Source of the DNA: Microlunatus soli
GTDB lineage: Bacteria; Actinomycetota; Actinomycetes; Propionibacteriales; Propionibacteriaceae
DNA: 64,000 nucleotides
Direction: 5' to 3'
Assembly (NCBI RefSeq): GCF_900105385.1
Contig: NZ_LT629772.1
Coordinates: forward strand, 2,852,001 to 2,916,000
Shown: positions 26,326 to 35,491 of the stretch, one piece after another
Position numbering within the stretch: the first letter of the stretch is position 1
Layout: every line of letters begins with the position of its first letter
Translations under genes and position numbers: made by a program
The notes under the pieces: generated by a model
What the model was told of the DNA's origin: nothing
Database searches by the model: none
The model's input: only the letters and a program-made list of their open reading frames with translations

Positions 26326-27126
26326 ATGAGTGGGTTGTTGGTCGGTGGCCATGTCGAGCAGGAAGATCCGATCGCGGAGGCGACGGCGCGCGGCGCCGGG
26401 CTGTCGCAGTTCTTCCTCGGGGATCCGCAGGGTTGGAAGGGTCCGAAGGTCGCCTATGCCGGCGGGGCCGAGGCGCTCAAGGATGCCGCCGGTGAGGCCG
26501 GCATCAAGCTGTACGTGCACGCGCCCTATGTGATCAACGTCGCGACCAGCAACAACCGGATCCGGATCCCGAGCCGCAAGCTGTTGCAGCAGACGCTGAC
26601 CGGGGCCGCCGAGATCGGTGCCGCCGGAGTGATCGTGCACGGCGGTCACGTGCTCGCCAAGGACGATCCGGAGCTCGGATTCGAGAATTGGTTCAAGTGC
26701 ATCGACCGGACCGAGATCGAGGTGCCGCTGCTGATCGAGAACACCGCCGGCGGCGACCGTGCGATGGCCCGGCACCTGTCCAGTATCGAGAAGCTCTGGC
26801 AGGCGATCAGCACGGCGAGTGGAGCCGAGCAGGTCGGCTTCTGTCTGGACACCTGCCACTTCCATGCCGGCGGCGAGGAACTGGTCGGCCTGGTCGATCG
26901 GGTGAAGGCGATCACCGGCCGGGTCGATCTGGTGCACGCCAACGACTCCCGCGACGCGTTCGGTTCCGGCGCCGATCGGCACACCAACCTCGGTGCCGGT
27001 GAGGCCGATCCCGACGGTCTGGCCGCGGTGGTCGCCGATGCCGGCGTCCCGGTCGTGGTCGAGACCCCGGGCGGCGTCGAGGGACAATCGGCCGATATCG
27101 ACTGGCTGCGTCAGCGGGTTGGCTAG
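26326..27126 (+). CDS. nfo: endonuclease IV / AP endonuclease family protein
   Basis: The 266-residue TIM-barrel protein carries the endonuclease IV zinc-site signatures: VHAPYVINVA, VIVHGGHV, LIENTAGG, CLDTCHFHAGG, VHANDS and HTNLGAGE, ending VVETPGG. It cleaves 5' of abasic sites in base-excision repair. ATG 26326 is chosen because the conserved sequence MSGLLVGGHV begins there. Confidence 0.9.
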   Translation: MSGLLVGGHVEQEDPIAEATARGAGLSQFFLGDPQGWKGPKVAYAGGAEALKDAAGEAGIKLYVHAPYVINVATSNNRIRIPSRKLLQQTLTGAAEIGAAGVIVHGGHVLAKDDPELGFENWFKCIDRTEIEVPLLIENTAGGDRAMARHLSSIEKLWQAISTASGAEQVGFCLDTCHFHAGGEELVGLVDRVKAITGRVDLVHANDSRDAFGSGADRHTNLGAGEADPDGLAAVVADAGVPVVVETPGGVEGQSADIDWLRQRVG

Positions 27127-27152
27127 GGAACCACTGATTTATTCGTACTTCC

Positions 27153-27725
27153 CTAGGTGATCAGCGCTCGGCGGACGGCGGCGACCAGGACCCGTTCGAC
27201 CTCCTCCTCGGTGAGCAGGTCGGGCAGCGTCAGCCGCTCCAGGATCAGCCAGTTCAACGCCAGGTAGAGCACCAGCACCGAGGTGGTGTCGCCGGGTAGT
27301 CCCGACGCTTCGTGGTTGGCGATGTTGATGTCGATGTCCTGCCGGATCCGCTCGGTGAGGACGGCTCGAAGTGCCGGCCGCCGGGTGGCCTCCAGGCGGA
27401 GTTCCAGTAGCGCCAGTTGTCCCGACGGGAACGAGGTCACCCGACCGACGACCTCCCGCATCAGCTCGAGATAGCGCTCCGTGTCCCGAGCGCCGGTCCG
27501 GCTCTGCGCGATCGTCGCGTCGTCGGGCAGCAACCGTTCGTAGATCCGGCCGCCGATCTGGGTGAAGAGGTCGTCGCGGTTGACGAAGTAGTTGGAGGCC
27601 GTTCCCGCGGGAACGGCGGCGCCGGCGTCCACCGCCCGGAACGTGAGGCCGCGCGCGCCCTGATCGGCCAACACCTCGATGGCCGCGTCAATCAGACCAC
27701 GCCGACGTTCCTCGTTCTTGCGCAT
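27153..27725 (-). CDS. TetR-family repressor
   Basis: The 190-residue protein has an N-terminal TetR helix-turn-helix (IDAAIEVLADQGARGLTFRAVDAGAAVPAGTASNYFVNRDDLF) and a C-terminal helical ligand domain. ATG 27725 follows GGAG at 8 bases. It is divergent from the RibD-like reductase and faces a palindromic operator, so it probably represses that gene and itself. Confidence 0.9.
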   Translation of the reverse strand: MRKNEERRRGLIDAAIEVLADQGARGLTFRAVDAGAAVPAGTASNYFVNRDDLFTQIGGRIYERLLPDDATIAQSRTGARDTERYLELMREVVGRVTSFPSGQLALLELRLEATRRPALRAVLTERIRQDIDINIANHEASGLPGDTTSVLVLYLALNWLILERLTLPDLLTEEEVERVLVAAVRRALIT

Positions 27726-27741
27726 TGACACCACTCCAGTT

Positions 27742-27751
27742 GTAGTACTAC
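27742..27751. promoter_or_regulatory. TetR operator candidate
   Basis: GTAGTACTAC is a perfect 10-base palindrome, and half-sites ACTAC (27761) and GTAGTACG (27773) follow in the same 66-base gap between divergent genes. The cluster of GTAGT/ACTAC halves suggests two adjacent binding sites overlapping both promoters. Confidence 0.6.
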
Positions 27752-27791
27752 GTTTGAACCACTACATATAGAGTAGTACGAAAGGAATCCG

Positions 27792-28364
27792 ATGCGAAAG
27801 CTCATCTATTACGTCGGCGCCTCGCTCGATGGCTACATCGCCGGCCCGGGCGGCGAATTCGGCTTCTTTCCGCTTTCGCCGGACATGGCGACCTGGATCA
27901 CCGAGCGCTATCCGGAGACGATCCCGACCCACCTGCGCCGGGACGCCGGAGTGGAAGGACGCTCGAACTCGACCTTCGACACCCTGGTGATGGGTCGCGG
28001 CACCTACGAGCCGGCGCTCACCGTCCCCACCACCAGCCCGTACGCGCACCTGCGGCAGTACGTGGTCTCCAGCACCCTGAGCATCGACGACGACACCGTC
28101 ACCGTCGTGCCCGACGATCCGATCGGCCTGGTCCGGCGACTCAAGGCCGAGGAGAGCGACAAGCACATCTGGCTCTGTGGCGGCGGCCGGCTCGCCGGCT
28201 CACTGATGGCCGAGATCGACGAGTTGATCATCAAGAGCTACCCGGTGCTGTCCGGCGGTGGTATCGCGCTCGTCGACGGACCGTTCGACCCGACGCTCTT
28301 CACACCGACCCGTCGCGAGACGTTCGACAACGGCGCCGTCGTCAGCTGGTTCAGCCGGAGTTGA
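27792..28364 (+). CDS. dihydrofolate reductase-like (RibD C-terminal) protein
   Basis: The 190-residue protein has the RibD/DHFR fold: RKLIYYVGASLDGYIAG at the start, TLVMGRGTYE, QYVVSSTL, the nucleotide-binding IWLCGGGRLAGSL and ELIIKSYPVLSGGGIAL. It is likely an NADPH-dependent reductase of unknown substrate. ATG 27792 has an AAAGGA ribosome binding site. Control by the adjacent TetR protein is inferred. Confidence 0.88.
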   Translation: MRKLIYYVGASLDGYIAGPGGEFGFFPLSPDMATWITERYPETIPTHLRRDAGVEGRSNSTFDTLVMGRGTYEPALTVPTTSPYAHLRQYVVSSTLSIDDDTVTVVPDDPIGLVRRLKAEESDKHIWLCGGGRLAGSLMAEIDELIIKSYPVLSGGGIALVDGPFDPTLFTPTRRETFDNGAVVSWFSRS

Positions 28365-28375
28365 TCATGATCGTC

Positions 28376-28540
28376 TAGTGTCCTGCACCCGAAATCCGTT
28401 GCAGAAGTCGGGCGGCTGAAGTGGTGAGCTGCAAGGCGGAGGAGGTGCGCATGCCGGGTGCACGTAAGCCACCTGGCTTCGCAGCAGATTGCCGCTTCAG
28501 GCGTTCGAATTATGTGACGGATCTCGGGTGCAGGACACTA
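28376..28540. mobile_element. small inverted-repeat (MITE-like) element
   Basis: Ends at 28376-28399 and 28517-28540, beginning TAGTGTCCTGCACCCGA when read inward from each side, are 24-base inverted repeats with one mismatch. The 165-base unit has no credible coding sequence; it holds an inner complementary pair (GGCTGAAG and CTTCAGG). A TA duplication at the outer edges is possible but not demonstrable. It may be a non-autonomous transposable element or a stable palindromic repeat. Confidence 0.55.
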
Positions 28541-28578
28541 GGCTGGCTCACCCTCGGCCAGAAAGGGCAGTCCGCGCC

Positions 28579-29085
28579 ATGCATCCAGCGACGACCGAGA
28601 CCGTGCTCTACCGAGCCCGCTACGCACTGTGGGTGCAGCTGGTCGCGATCGGCGTCGTCGCCCTGCTGGCGGTGATCATGGTGCAGGCCAATCTCACCTG
28701 GTATCGGGAAGGCCGTGGGCCGACGCCGCTGACCTGGGTGGTGTCGGTCGCGCTGATCGCCGGCCCCGCTGTCATCCTGCTGACCGGTCTGCGGCAGTCC
28801 TTCACGGTGACGGATCAGCGGTTGATCATCACCGGAGCGTTCCGGACCCGCCGGATCGGCTGGCAGCAGGTGCGATCGATCGAGGTGGATCGTCGGCTGC
28901 TGAGCCGTGGCGCGACGGTCGTGGTGCTGACCGACGGGTGCACCGTGCACAGCCCGATCACTGCGGCCCGAGTGGCGATCCGCCGCGGCGAGCAGACAGT
29001 TGATCATGGTCCGGACCTGTTGCATCCGGCACGGCCGACGCAGGCAGCCCGCGCGGCGCACCGCCGTCACCTGATCGCCCGGTGA
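28579..29085 (+). CDS. membrane protein with bacterial PH-like domain
   Basis: A 168-residue protein with two hydrophobic segments (about residues 19-40 and 54-75) followed by a PH-like module (SFTVTDQRLIITGAFRTRRIGWQQVRSIEVDRRLLSRGATVVVLTDG). The upstream in-frame extension to 28489 runs into the inverted-repeat element and was rejected. Its last 128 bases overlap the end of the oppositely oriented APC permease gene. Confidence 0.7.
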   Translation: MHPATTETVLYRARYALWVQLVAIGVVALLAVIMVQANLTWYREGRGPTPLTWVVSVALIAGPAVILLTGLRQSFTVTDQRLIITGAFRTRRIGWQQVRSIEVDRRLLSRGATVVVLTDGCTVHSPITAARVAIRRGEQTVDHGPDLLHPARPTQAARAAHRRHLIAR

Positions 29086-30385
29086 GCCGGGTGTAGCCGT
29101 ACGCCGCGATGGCGACGAACCCGGCCCAGACCAGATGCGGACCGGTCATCACCGCCAAGATCACCACCGAGACCAGGGCGAGCAGAGCGAGCCGACGGTC
29201 GAAGGACCGTGCTGGCAGCAACCGGACGGCGGCGGCCGTGCCCGCGACGTAGACCAGCGTGAAGCCGCCGGTGGTCAGCAACATCACGTCGTCGACCTGC
29301 CAGCCGCCGATGGCGGCGATGGCCTGAGCGAGCAGGGACAGCACACCGACCAGCAGCACACCCCGGGTCGGGACCTGTCCGGCCTCGCTGCCGCGGGCAA
29401 ACCAGCTGGGCAGTCCGCCGTCACGGCCGAGCGCTGCGGCCAGCCGGGACGAGCCGGCGAAGTAGGCGTTCATCGCACCGATGCTGAGCAATACGGCGAC
29501 CACGGCGGTGACGGCGCGGACCTGACCTCCGGTGCCGACGGCGAGCACGTCGGAGAGCGGCGCCGTACTGCTGCCGGTCGCCGGTCCGAGCACCAGCAGC
29601 GCGGTGCCGGCCAACGCCAGATAGAGCACACCGACGATGCCGATCGCCGCTCCGGTGGCGCGCGGCACGTCCCGTCCGGGACGCCGATAGTCGGCGGCCA
29701 GCGACGACACCGCCTCCCAGCCGGCGAAGCCCCACACCAGGACGGCCGCCGCCGGTCCGATCGCCAGCCAACCGTGCGGCGCGAACGGGGTCAGGTTGGA
29801 CAGCCGGGCGTGCGGCAGCGCGGCGACGATCGTCACCGTCATGATCAACGCGAGTGCCGCGGTCAACCCGAGCTGGACCCGGCCGGACAGCCGGAGACCG
29901 AACGCGTTCATGATCACCACGACGATGATCATCGCGAACGCCACCGCAACCGTCGTCGTCCGGCCACCGCCGAAGGCGTCGGCGACGTAACCGGCCGCCA
30001 TCATCGCGGCCGCGGGAGCTCCGACCGGCACGCTGAACAGAAAGATCCAGCCGACCACCGTCGCCCACCGCGGCCCGAAGGCGCGGCCGGCATAGCTGGA
30101 GACACCACCGGTGTCGGGGTAACGACCACCGAGGGTGGCGAAGGTGCCGGCCAGTGGGACCGACAGCAGCACCAACAGCGCCCAGGCGATCAGCGAGGCC
30201 GGCCCGGCGATCTCGGCCGCGACCGCCGGCAGCGTGATCACGCCGGTACCGAGCACGGCACCGACCGTCAGTGCCGTGCCCTGCGCGACGGTCAACCCGC
30301 GCGATGACGATGCCGCCCCGGGTGGGGCGAGTTCGGTCGGCTGCACCGCCGCATCGCCCCTGCTGATCGATGTGCTGGGTTCCAT
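28958..30385 (-). CDS. APC-family amino acid permease
   Basis: The 475-residue membrane protein has the APC start GLTVAQGTALTVGAVLGTGVITLPAVAAEIAGPASLIAW, the family block GGVSSYAGRAFGPRWATVVGW and about 12 membrane segments, ending in a soluble proline/glycine-rich tail of about 40 residues. ATG 30385 follows GGAG. It is divergent from a MocR-type regulator, a common pairing for amine or amino acid export or uptake. Confidence 0.88.
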   Translation of the reverse strand: MEPSTSISRGDAAVQPTELAPPGAASSSRGLTVAQGTALTVGAVLGTGVITLPAVAAEIAGPASLIAWALLVLLSVPLAGTFATLGGRYPDTGGVSSYAGRAFGPRWATVVGWIFLFSVPVGAPAAAMMAAGYVADAFGGGRTTTVAVAFAMIIVVVIMNAFGLRLSGRVQLGLTAALALIMTVTIVAALPHARLSNLTPFAPHGWLAIGPAAAVLVWGFAGWEAVSSLAADYRRPGRDVPRATGAAIGIVGVLYLALAGTALLVLGPATGSSTAPLSDVLAVGTGGQVRAVTAVVAVLLSIGAMNAYFAGSSRLAAALGRDGGLPSWFARGSEAGQVPTRGVLLVGVLSLLAQAIAAIGGWQVDDVMLLTTGGFTLVYVAGTAAAVRLLPARSFDRRLALLALVSVVILAVMTGPHLVWAGFVAIAAYGYTRLTGRSGDGGAPRGLPASAVPDATGPDHDQLSARRGGSPLGPQ

Positions 30386-30406
30386 GGCTCCATCGTGCGG
30401 GCGAAG

Positions 30407-30450
30407 TGGACCGTGCAGAAGGGCCACATTGCCCCAAACTCATTGGTCCA
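30407..30450. promoter_or_regulatory. MocR operator candidate
   Basis: TGGACC (30407-30412) and GGTCCA (30445-30450) form an outer inverted repeat, and GGGC and GCCC form an inner one around 30421-30434. Both are in the short gap between the divergent APC and MocR genes. Binding by the MocR protein is inferred. Confidence 0.45.
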
Positions 30451-30481
30451 GTTGTCGGCGGTTGTGCGTACCCTGAAGAAG

Positions 30482-31882
30482 GTGAGGTTCCATGTCCGGC
30501 TCGACGTCGCCGACGGGCACGCCGCGAGCATCTACCGGGAGTTGCTGGACGCCGTGCTCGACGGCCGGCTTCGGCCGGGCGAGCGATTGCCGTCGTCGCG
30601 GGAATTGGCGAGCACTCTCGGTGTCGCGCGCGGGACCGTCAGCACCGCCTACGACCGGCTGGCCGCCGAAGGGTTCCTGACCAGCCGGGCCGGCTCCGGC
30701 ACGTTCGTCGGTGCCGACGCGAGACCGGATCGCTCCCGGCACGCACCCCGCGGGCGCGGTGCCGACCCTCGCCCGATCTGGAATCGGCTGCCGGCGGCGG
30801 TCTCCGAAGCGCCGGCGCTGCCCTACGACCTGTCGGTCGGTGGCCCGGACACGAACCTGTTCCCGTTGCCGGTCTGGCGCCGGATGGTCTCGGCGACGCT
30901 GCGGACGGGCTTGATCAACTCTGCCGTCTACGACACCGCACCGCATCCGTTACGGGGTGAGATCGCGCGCTACCTCGGTCAATCCCGATCGGTGCAGGCG
31001 GCCGACGACGACGTGCTGCTCACCAACGGTGCCCAACAGGGCCTCGATCTATGTGCGCGGGTGTTGCTCGCCGCCGGTGATCGGGTGGCCGTCGAGGATC
31101 CGGGCTACAACGCCGCGGCCCGGTTGTTCGCCTCCCACGGAGCGAAGGTCATCGGCGTCCCGGTCGACGACGAAGGACTGATCGTCGACCGGCTGCCCAC
31201 CGGGACCAAGATCATCTACGTCACCCCGTCACACCAGTTCCCGACCGGTGCGGTGATGTCGCTGCGCCGCCGGATCGCCTTACTGGATTGGGCTGCTGTC
31301 CACAACGCGGTCATCCTGGAGGACGACTACGACAGCGAGTTCCGCTACGCCGACCGGCCGCTCGAACCGTTGCAGAGCCTGGATGCCGACGGACGGGTGG
31401 TCTACCTCGGCTCGTTCTCCAAGATCCTGCATCCGATGCTGCGGGTCGGCTATCTGGTCGCACCGAGCTCGTTGCAGGCCGCGCTCGGCGAGGCCAAGCG
31501 GCTGACGGACTGGCAGGGCGACGCGGTCACCCAGGGTGCATTGGCCCGTTTCCTCGGGGAGGGGCAGCTCTCGACCCATCTGCGTCGATCGCTGAAGATC
31601 TACCGTGAGCGTCGGACGACGCTGCTGGCCGAGCTCGATCGGCTGCACGAGGTGACCGTGTTGCCGTCGGCAGCCGGGCTGCATGTCTGTCTCCGACTGC
31701 CCCCGGGCAGCGAAGACCGGACGGTCGCCGCCCGGGCCGCCGACCTCGGCGTCACTGTCGAACCGATCTCGCCCCGTTTCGTCGGCGCCGACCGCTGGCC
31801 CGGCCTGGCGCTCGGCTTCCGCAACATCGGCGTCGACCGGATCCCGGCCGCGATCGCCCTGTTGCGCCGGACCCTCCGCTGA
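30482..31882 (+). CDS. MocR-type regulator (GntR domain fused to aminotransferase)
   Basis: A 466-residue fusion: a GntR winged helix (ASIYRELLDAVLDGRLRPGERLPSSRELASTLGVARGTVSTAYDRL, GSGTFV) and an aminotransferase-fold effector domain with PLP lysine about K314 in GSFSKILHPMLRVGY. Such proteins use PLP or its adduct as signal. A GTG at 30482 is preferred; it lies just after a TACCCT -10-like hexamer, so the mRNA may be nearly leaderless. The longer reading from 30395 would cross the operator. Confidence 0.85.
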   Translation: MRFHVRLDVADGHAASIYRELLDAVLDGRLRPGERLPSSRELASTLGVARGTVSTAYDRLAAEGFLTSRAGSGTFVGADARPDRSRHAPRGRGADPRPIWNRLPAAVSEAPALPYDLSVGGPDTNLFPLPVWRRMVSATLRTGLINSAVYDTAPHPLRGEIARYLGQSRSVQAADDDVLLTNGAQQGLDLCARVLLAAGDRVAVEDPGYNAAARLFASHGAKVIGVPVDDEGLIVDRLPTGTKIIYVTPSHQFPTGAVMSLRRRIALLDWAAVHNAVILEDDYDSEFRYADRPLEPLQSLDADGRVVYLGSFSKILHPMLRVGYLVAPSSLQAALGEAKRLTDWQGDAVTQGALARFLGEGQLSTHLRRSLKIYRERRTTLLAELDRLHEVTVLPSAAGLHVCLRLPPGSEDRTVAARAADLGVTVEPISPRFVGADRWPGLALGFRNIGVDRIPAAIALLRRTLR

Positions 31883-31896
31883 CCGCCGCCGGCTGG

Positions 31897-33300
31897 TCAG
31901 TCCGCTCGGGCGCGCGGGGTCAGCCGGGTGCCGGTGTAGAGGTAGTCGCCGCCGGCCGGATTCTGATCATCGGTGAAGGTGCCGTAGCTGAAGGTGGTCC
32001 AGCCGAGCCGATCGTCGGTCCGGCCGACGAAGTGATGATCATCGACCGGCACCAGCGGCATCGTCTCCGGTTCGTCGTCGGGGTCCGGGGATTCGTCGGT
32101 GGGTATCACGGTGACCTGCAGGCCGCTGTCGGTGGCGGCGACCTCGTACTCCTCGCCGGTCCGGGCGAAGCGTCCGACCGCGGGCACGGACCCGGTGAGT
32201 CGATGGGGCTGTTCCGGCGGGGCATCGACGGTGAACGGTGCGGCGATGCCGTGCTCGGCCAACAGGGCCTGACGCAGCTCGGCCCAGAGCAGGCCGGCGC
32301 CGGGGCCGTTGGTCAGCAGACCGACCGCCAGGCCCGCGTCGGGGACCAGCAGCAGGTAGGCGTACTGCCCGACCGTGGCACCGTTGTGCCCGAACACCTG
32401 GTGGCCGTCGAAATGGTCGACCTGCCATCCCAGACCTTGCCAGCCGTCGACCTGGATGCCCGGCGGCGTACCGATCTGCCTGCTACGCATCGCGGCCACG
32501 CTGCCGCCGGTGATCAACTCCACTCCGTCGACACTGCCGTCGCGCAGGTGCAGCCGGGCATAGCGCAGCAGGTCGGTGATGTCGGCGTGGATCAAGCCCG
32601 CCGGGCCGATGGATCGTGGCAGCTGCCAGCGTCTGATCAGTTGGCGAGGTTCGCCCGGGCCGCCGGAGTGGCCGACGGCGGCGTTGCCGAGGATCGCCTG
32701 CTCGGGCAGTGTTCCCGCGCTGGTCAGGCCCAGCGGTCCGAGCAGTTGATCATGGAGAGCGGTGTCCCAGGTCGTGCCGGTGAGCTCTTCGATCACCCGT
32801 CCGAGAACGACGAAACCCGCGTTGCAGTAGGAGAACATGCTGCCGGGCCGATAGAGCTGGCCGACGTCGGCGAGCCCTGCGACATAGCGGGTCACCGCAT
32901 CGTCGCCGCGCCCGTAGTCGGTGAAGACGTCGCCGTCGATCCCGGAGCTGTGGCTGAGCAATTGGCGAATCGTCACGGTGGCCGCCGCCTCCGGATCCGG
33001 CAACCGGAACCATGGCAGCAGACTCTGCACGGTCTGGTCCGGTTCGAGGCGGCTCTGCTCAGCCAGCTGCATGATCATGGTCGCGGTGAAGGTCTTGGAG
33101 ATCGACCCGATCTGGAAGACGGCGTCGGTCCTCACCGGGACGCCGGTCTCGACGTTGAGCACACCGGAGGCGTAGCTGTCGATCCGGTCGCTGCTCTCCG
33201 CGTCGGCCAGGGAGAGCACACCGAGGCTCGCGCCCGGCACCTGATGCCGGTCCCGGAGTCGGTCCAGCAGTGCTTGATGATCGTTGTGCACCGGTGTCAC
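31897..33300 (-). CDS. serine hydrolase (class C beta-lactamase fold)
   Basis: The 467-residue protein has the S66-I-S-K69 nucleophile motif, Y158-C-N (in place of YSN/YAN) and HNG near residue 310 (in place of KTG). It lacks a signal peptide, so an intracellular esterase or peptidase is more likely than a beta-lactamase. The C-terminal 110 residues form an extra beta-rich domain. The start is GTG at 33300; no strong ribosome binding site is seen. Confidence 0.85.
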   Translation of the reverse strand: MTPVHNDHQALLDRLRDRHQVPGASLGVLSLADAESSDRIDSYASGVLNVETGVPVRTDAVFQIGSISKTFTATMIMQLAEQSRLEPDQTVQSLLPWFRLPDPEAAATVTIRQLLSHSSGIDGDVFTDYGRGDDAVTRYVAGLADVGQLYRPGSMFSYCNAGFVVLGRVIEELTGTTWDTALHDQLLGPLGLTSAGTLPEQAILGNAAVGHSGGPGEPRQLIRRWQLPRSIGPAGLIHADITDLLRYARLHLRDGSVDGVELITGGSVAAMRSRQIGTPPGIQVDGWQGLGWQVDHFDGHQVFGHNGATVGQYAYLLLVPDAGLAVGLLTNGPGAGLLWAELRQALLAEHGIAAPFTVDAPPEQPHRLTGSVPAVGRFARTGEEYEVAATDSGLQVTVIPTDESPDPDDEPETMPLVPVDDHHFVGRTDDRLGWTTFSYGTFTDDQNPAGGDYLYTGTRLTPRARAD

Positions 33301-33356
33301 TCGTTTCGTGTCGATCTGATGTCGTGCTCGTCTCGCTGCCCCTGGCCGGGCGGGTC

Positions 33357-34049
33357 TCAGGCGTGATTGGCGAACTGCTCCACCTGAGCCACGGTGCCGG
33401 AGACGATCAGGACATCACCGCGTTGCGGCACGGTGCGTTCGGTGGCGTAGGTGAAGTTCTCGCCCGGACGTTTCAGCCCGACGATCGTGATGCCGTACGC
33501 ACTACGTGGCCTGGTTTCGGCGAACGCCTTGCCCAGTAGCGATTCCGGGGCGTGGGTCTTGACCAGCGCGAAGTCGTCCTCGAACTTGATGTAGTCCATC
33601 ATCTTGCCGATCACCAGATGGGCGACCCGCTCGCCCATGTCGTGTTCGGGGAGTACGACATGGTGGGCGCCGATCCGGTCCAGGATCCGGCCGTGCTGTC
33701 GGGTGATCGCCTTGGCCCAGATGTGTTCGACCTGCAGGTCGACCAACACCGAGGTGGTCAGGATGCTGGCCTCCAGATCACTGCCGATTCCGACGACCAC
33801 CCGGTCGAAACTCGGCAGGTCGAGCTGGGTCATCGCTTCCGGATCGGTGGTATCGGCGATCGCGGTGCTGGTGAGTTGATCGGCGTAGGAGTTGATCACC
33901 GCCGGGCGGGAGTCGATGCCGAGCACCTCGACCGAGGTCGATTCGAGCTCCAGCGCCACCGAGCTGCCGAACCGGCCGAGCCCGAGAACGGCGACCTTGT
34001 GCGCCGGCTCGTCCTTCTGGCTCCGTCTGCCGGAACCGCTTCCGAACAT
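33357..34049 (-). CDS. TrkA/KtrA-type potassium channel regulatory subunit
   Basis: The 230-residue cytoplasmic protein has an RCK-N Rossmann domain (VAVLGLGRFGSSVALELESTSVEVLGID, VVVGIGSDLEAS) and an RCK-C domain after residue 145. It gates the adjacent membrane subunit in response to nucleotides. Start ATG 34049 has GAGGAG at proper spacing; ATG 34055 is in frame but overlaps the binding site. It follows the membrane-subunit gene by 29 bases. Confidence 0.92.
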   Translation of the reverse strand: MFGSGSGRRSQKDEPAHKVAVLGLGRFGSSVALELESTSVEVLGIDSRPAVINSYADQLTSTAIADTTDPEAMTQLDLPSFDRVVVGIGSDLEASILTTSVLVDLQVEHIWAKAITRQHGRILDRIGAHHVVLPEHDMGERVAHLVIGKMMDYIKFEDDFALVKTHAPESLLGKAFAETRPRSAYGITIVGLKRPGENFTYATERTVPQRGDVLIVSGTVAQVEQFANHA

Positions 34050-34078
34050 GATCATCTCCTCGTGTTCTGAGCCCTGGG

Positions 34079-35455
34079 TCAACCGACCAGCGGGCGTTCC
34101 TCGGGCAATTCGTAGCGGCGGCGTCGATCCCGCAGCGCGAGCGCTGTGCCGAGCGTGATCGGGCCGAGTCGTCCGACGAACATCAACACCATCAGGATGC
34201 AATGGGCGGCGACGGGCAGCTTCGGAGTCAGCCCTGCCGACAGGCCGACGGTAGCGAAGGCCGAGATCACCTCGAACAGCACCTTGGCCATCGAGTACGG
34301 GCTGATCATCATGATCACCAACGTCGACACGGTCACCAGTCCGACCGCGAGCAGGACCACTGTCAACGCCTGCCGTTGGACAGCCTCCGGCAGTCGGCGA
34401 TGGCGGACGTGCACCGTCGGCTCGCCGCGCAGCTCGGCCCACACGACGAAGGCCAGCAGCGCAAAGGTGGTCACCTTGATACCGCCGGCGGTGCCGGCAC
34501 TGCCGCCGCCGATGAACATCAGGATGTCGTTGAGCAGCAGTGTCGCCGGGCGGAACTGCGCGACGTCGAGGCTGTTGAAGCCCGCCGTCCGGGGCACCAC
34601 ACCACCGAAGATCGAAGCCAGCACCTGCTGTGGCAGCGACAGCGGGCCGAGGGTCTTCGGGTTGCCCCATTCGGTGATCAGGAATCCGACGCTGCCGACG
34701 ACCAGCAGGACGATCGTGGTCCCGATCGTGATCGAGGCGTGCAGTCCCAGTCGTCGCCGATGCCCACGGGCCAGGCGCTGGACCTCCACCAGAACGGGGA
34801 ATCCGATCCCGCCGAGGATGATCGCGAGCATCACCGGGACGCAGATCAGGGGGTCACCGACGTAGCCCATCAGATTGTCGGAGAAGATCGAGAAGCCGGC
34901 GTTGTTGAACGCCGACACCGAGTGGAAGACACCGGCGTAGACGGCCCGGCCCGGACCGACCCCCGGCGTTCGGGCGAAGCCCAGGGTCAGCACCAGGGCG
35001 ACCGCCGCCTCGATGGCGACCGTCATGATCGCGATCCGGCGCACGATGTCGCGGACGTCACCAGTCCCGAAGGCCTTGTTCTCGGTCTGCACGGTGGTGG
35101 CCATCTGCAACCCGATCCGGCGGGTCACGACGACACCGATCATCGTGGCCAGTGTCATCACTCCGGTGCCGCCGACCTGGATCAGCGCCAAGATCACGAC
35201 CTGGCCGAAGGTGCTGTAGTGGGTCGCGGTGTCGACCAAGATCAGTCCGGTCACGCAGGTCGCCGAGACGGCCGTGAACAGAGCGGTCAGGAACGGGGTC
35301 GACTCGCCGCCGGCCGATGCGATCGGGAGGCTCAGCAGCACCGCACCGACAGCGATGATCAACGCGAAGCCGGCCGCGATCAGTCGCGCCGGATTGCGCG
35401 CCTCATTCCTGCCCGAGCGGGATACCCGGGTGCGGTCGCGCAGAGTCACGTGCAC
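34079..35455 (-). CDS. TrkH/KtrB-type potassium uptake membrane subunit
   Basis: The 458-residue protein has four pore repeats with selectivity-filter segments such as SATCVTGLI, SAFNNAGFS, TAGFNSLD and SAFATVGLSAG, and multiple membrane helices. It forms the K+-translocating subunit with the RCK protein encoded next. The start is a GTG at 35455; GTG 35449 is equally possible. Confidence 0.92.
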   Translation of the reverse strand: MHVTLRDRTRVSRSGRNEARNPARLIAAGFALIIAVGAVLLSLPIASAGGESTPFLTALFTAVSATCVTGLILVDTATHYSTFGQVVILALIQVGGTGVMTLATMIGVVVTRRIGLQMATTVQTENKAFGTGDVRDIVRRIAIMTVAIEAAVALVLTLGFARTPGVGPGRAVYAGVFHSVSAFNNAGFSIFSDNLMGYVGDPLICVPVMLAIILGGIGFPVLVEVQRLARGHRRRLGLHASITIGTTIVLLVVGSVGFLITEWGNPKTLGPLSLPQQVLASIFGGVVPRTAGFNSLDVAQFRPATLLLNDILMFIGGGSAGTAGGIKVTTFALLAFVVWAELRGEPTVHVRHRRLPEAVQRQALTVVLLAVGLVTVSTLVIMMISPYSMAKVLFEVISAFATVGLSAGLTPKLPVAAHCILMVLMFVGRLGPITLGTALALRDRRRRYELPEERPLVG

Positions 35456-35491
35456 GATGGTCCCACATCGACCGACCAGCGGGACGATTGA

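Noticed and set aside
26140-27087. Leftward 315-codon open frame
   Set aside because: Antisense to endonuclease IV, which carries all family signatures.
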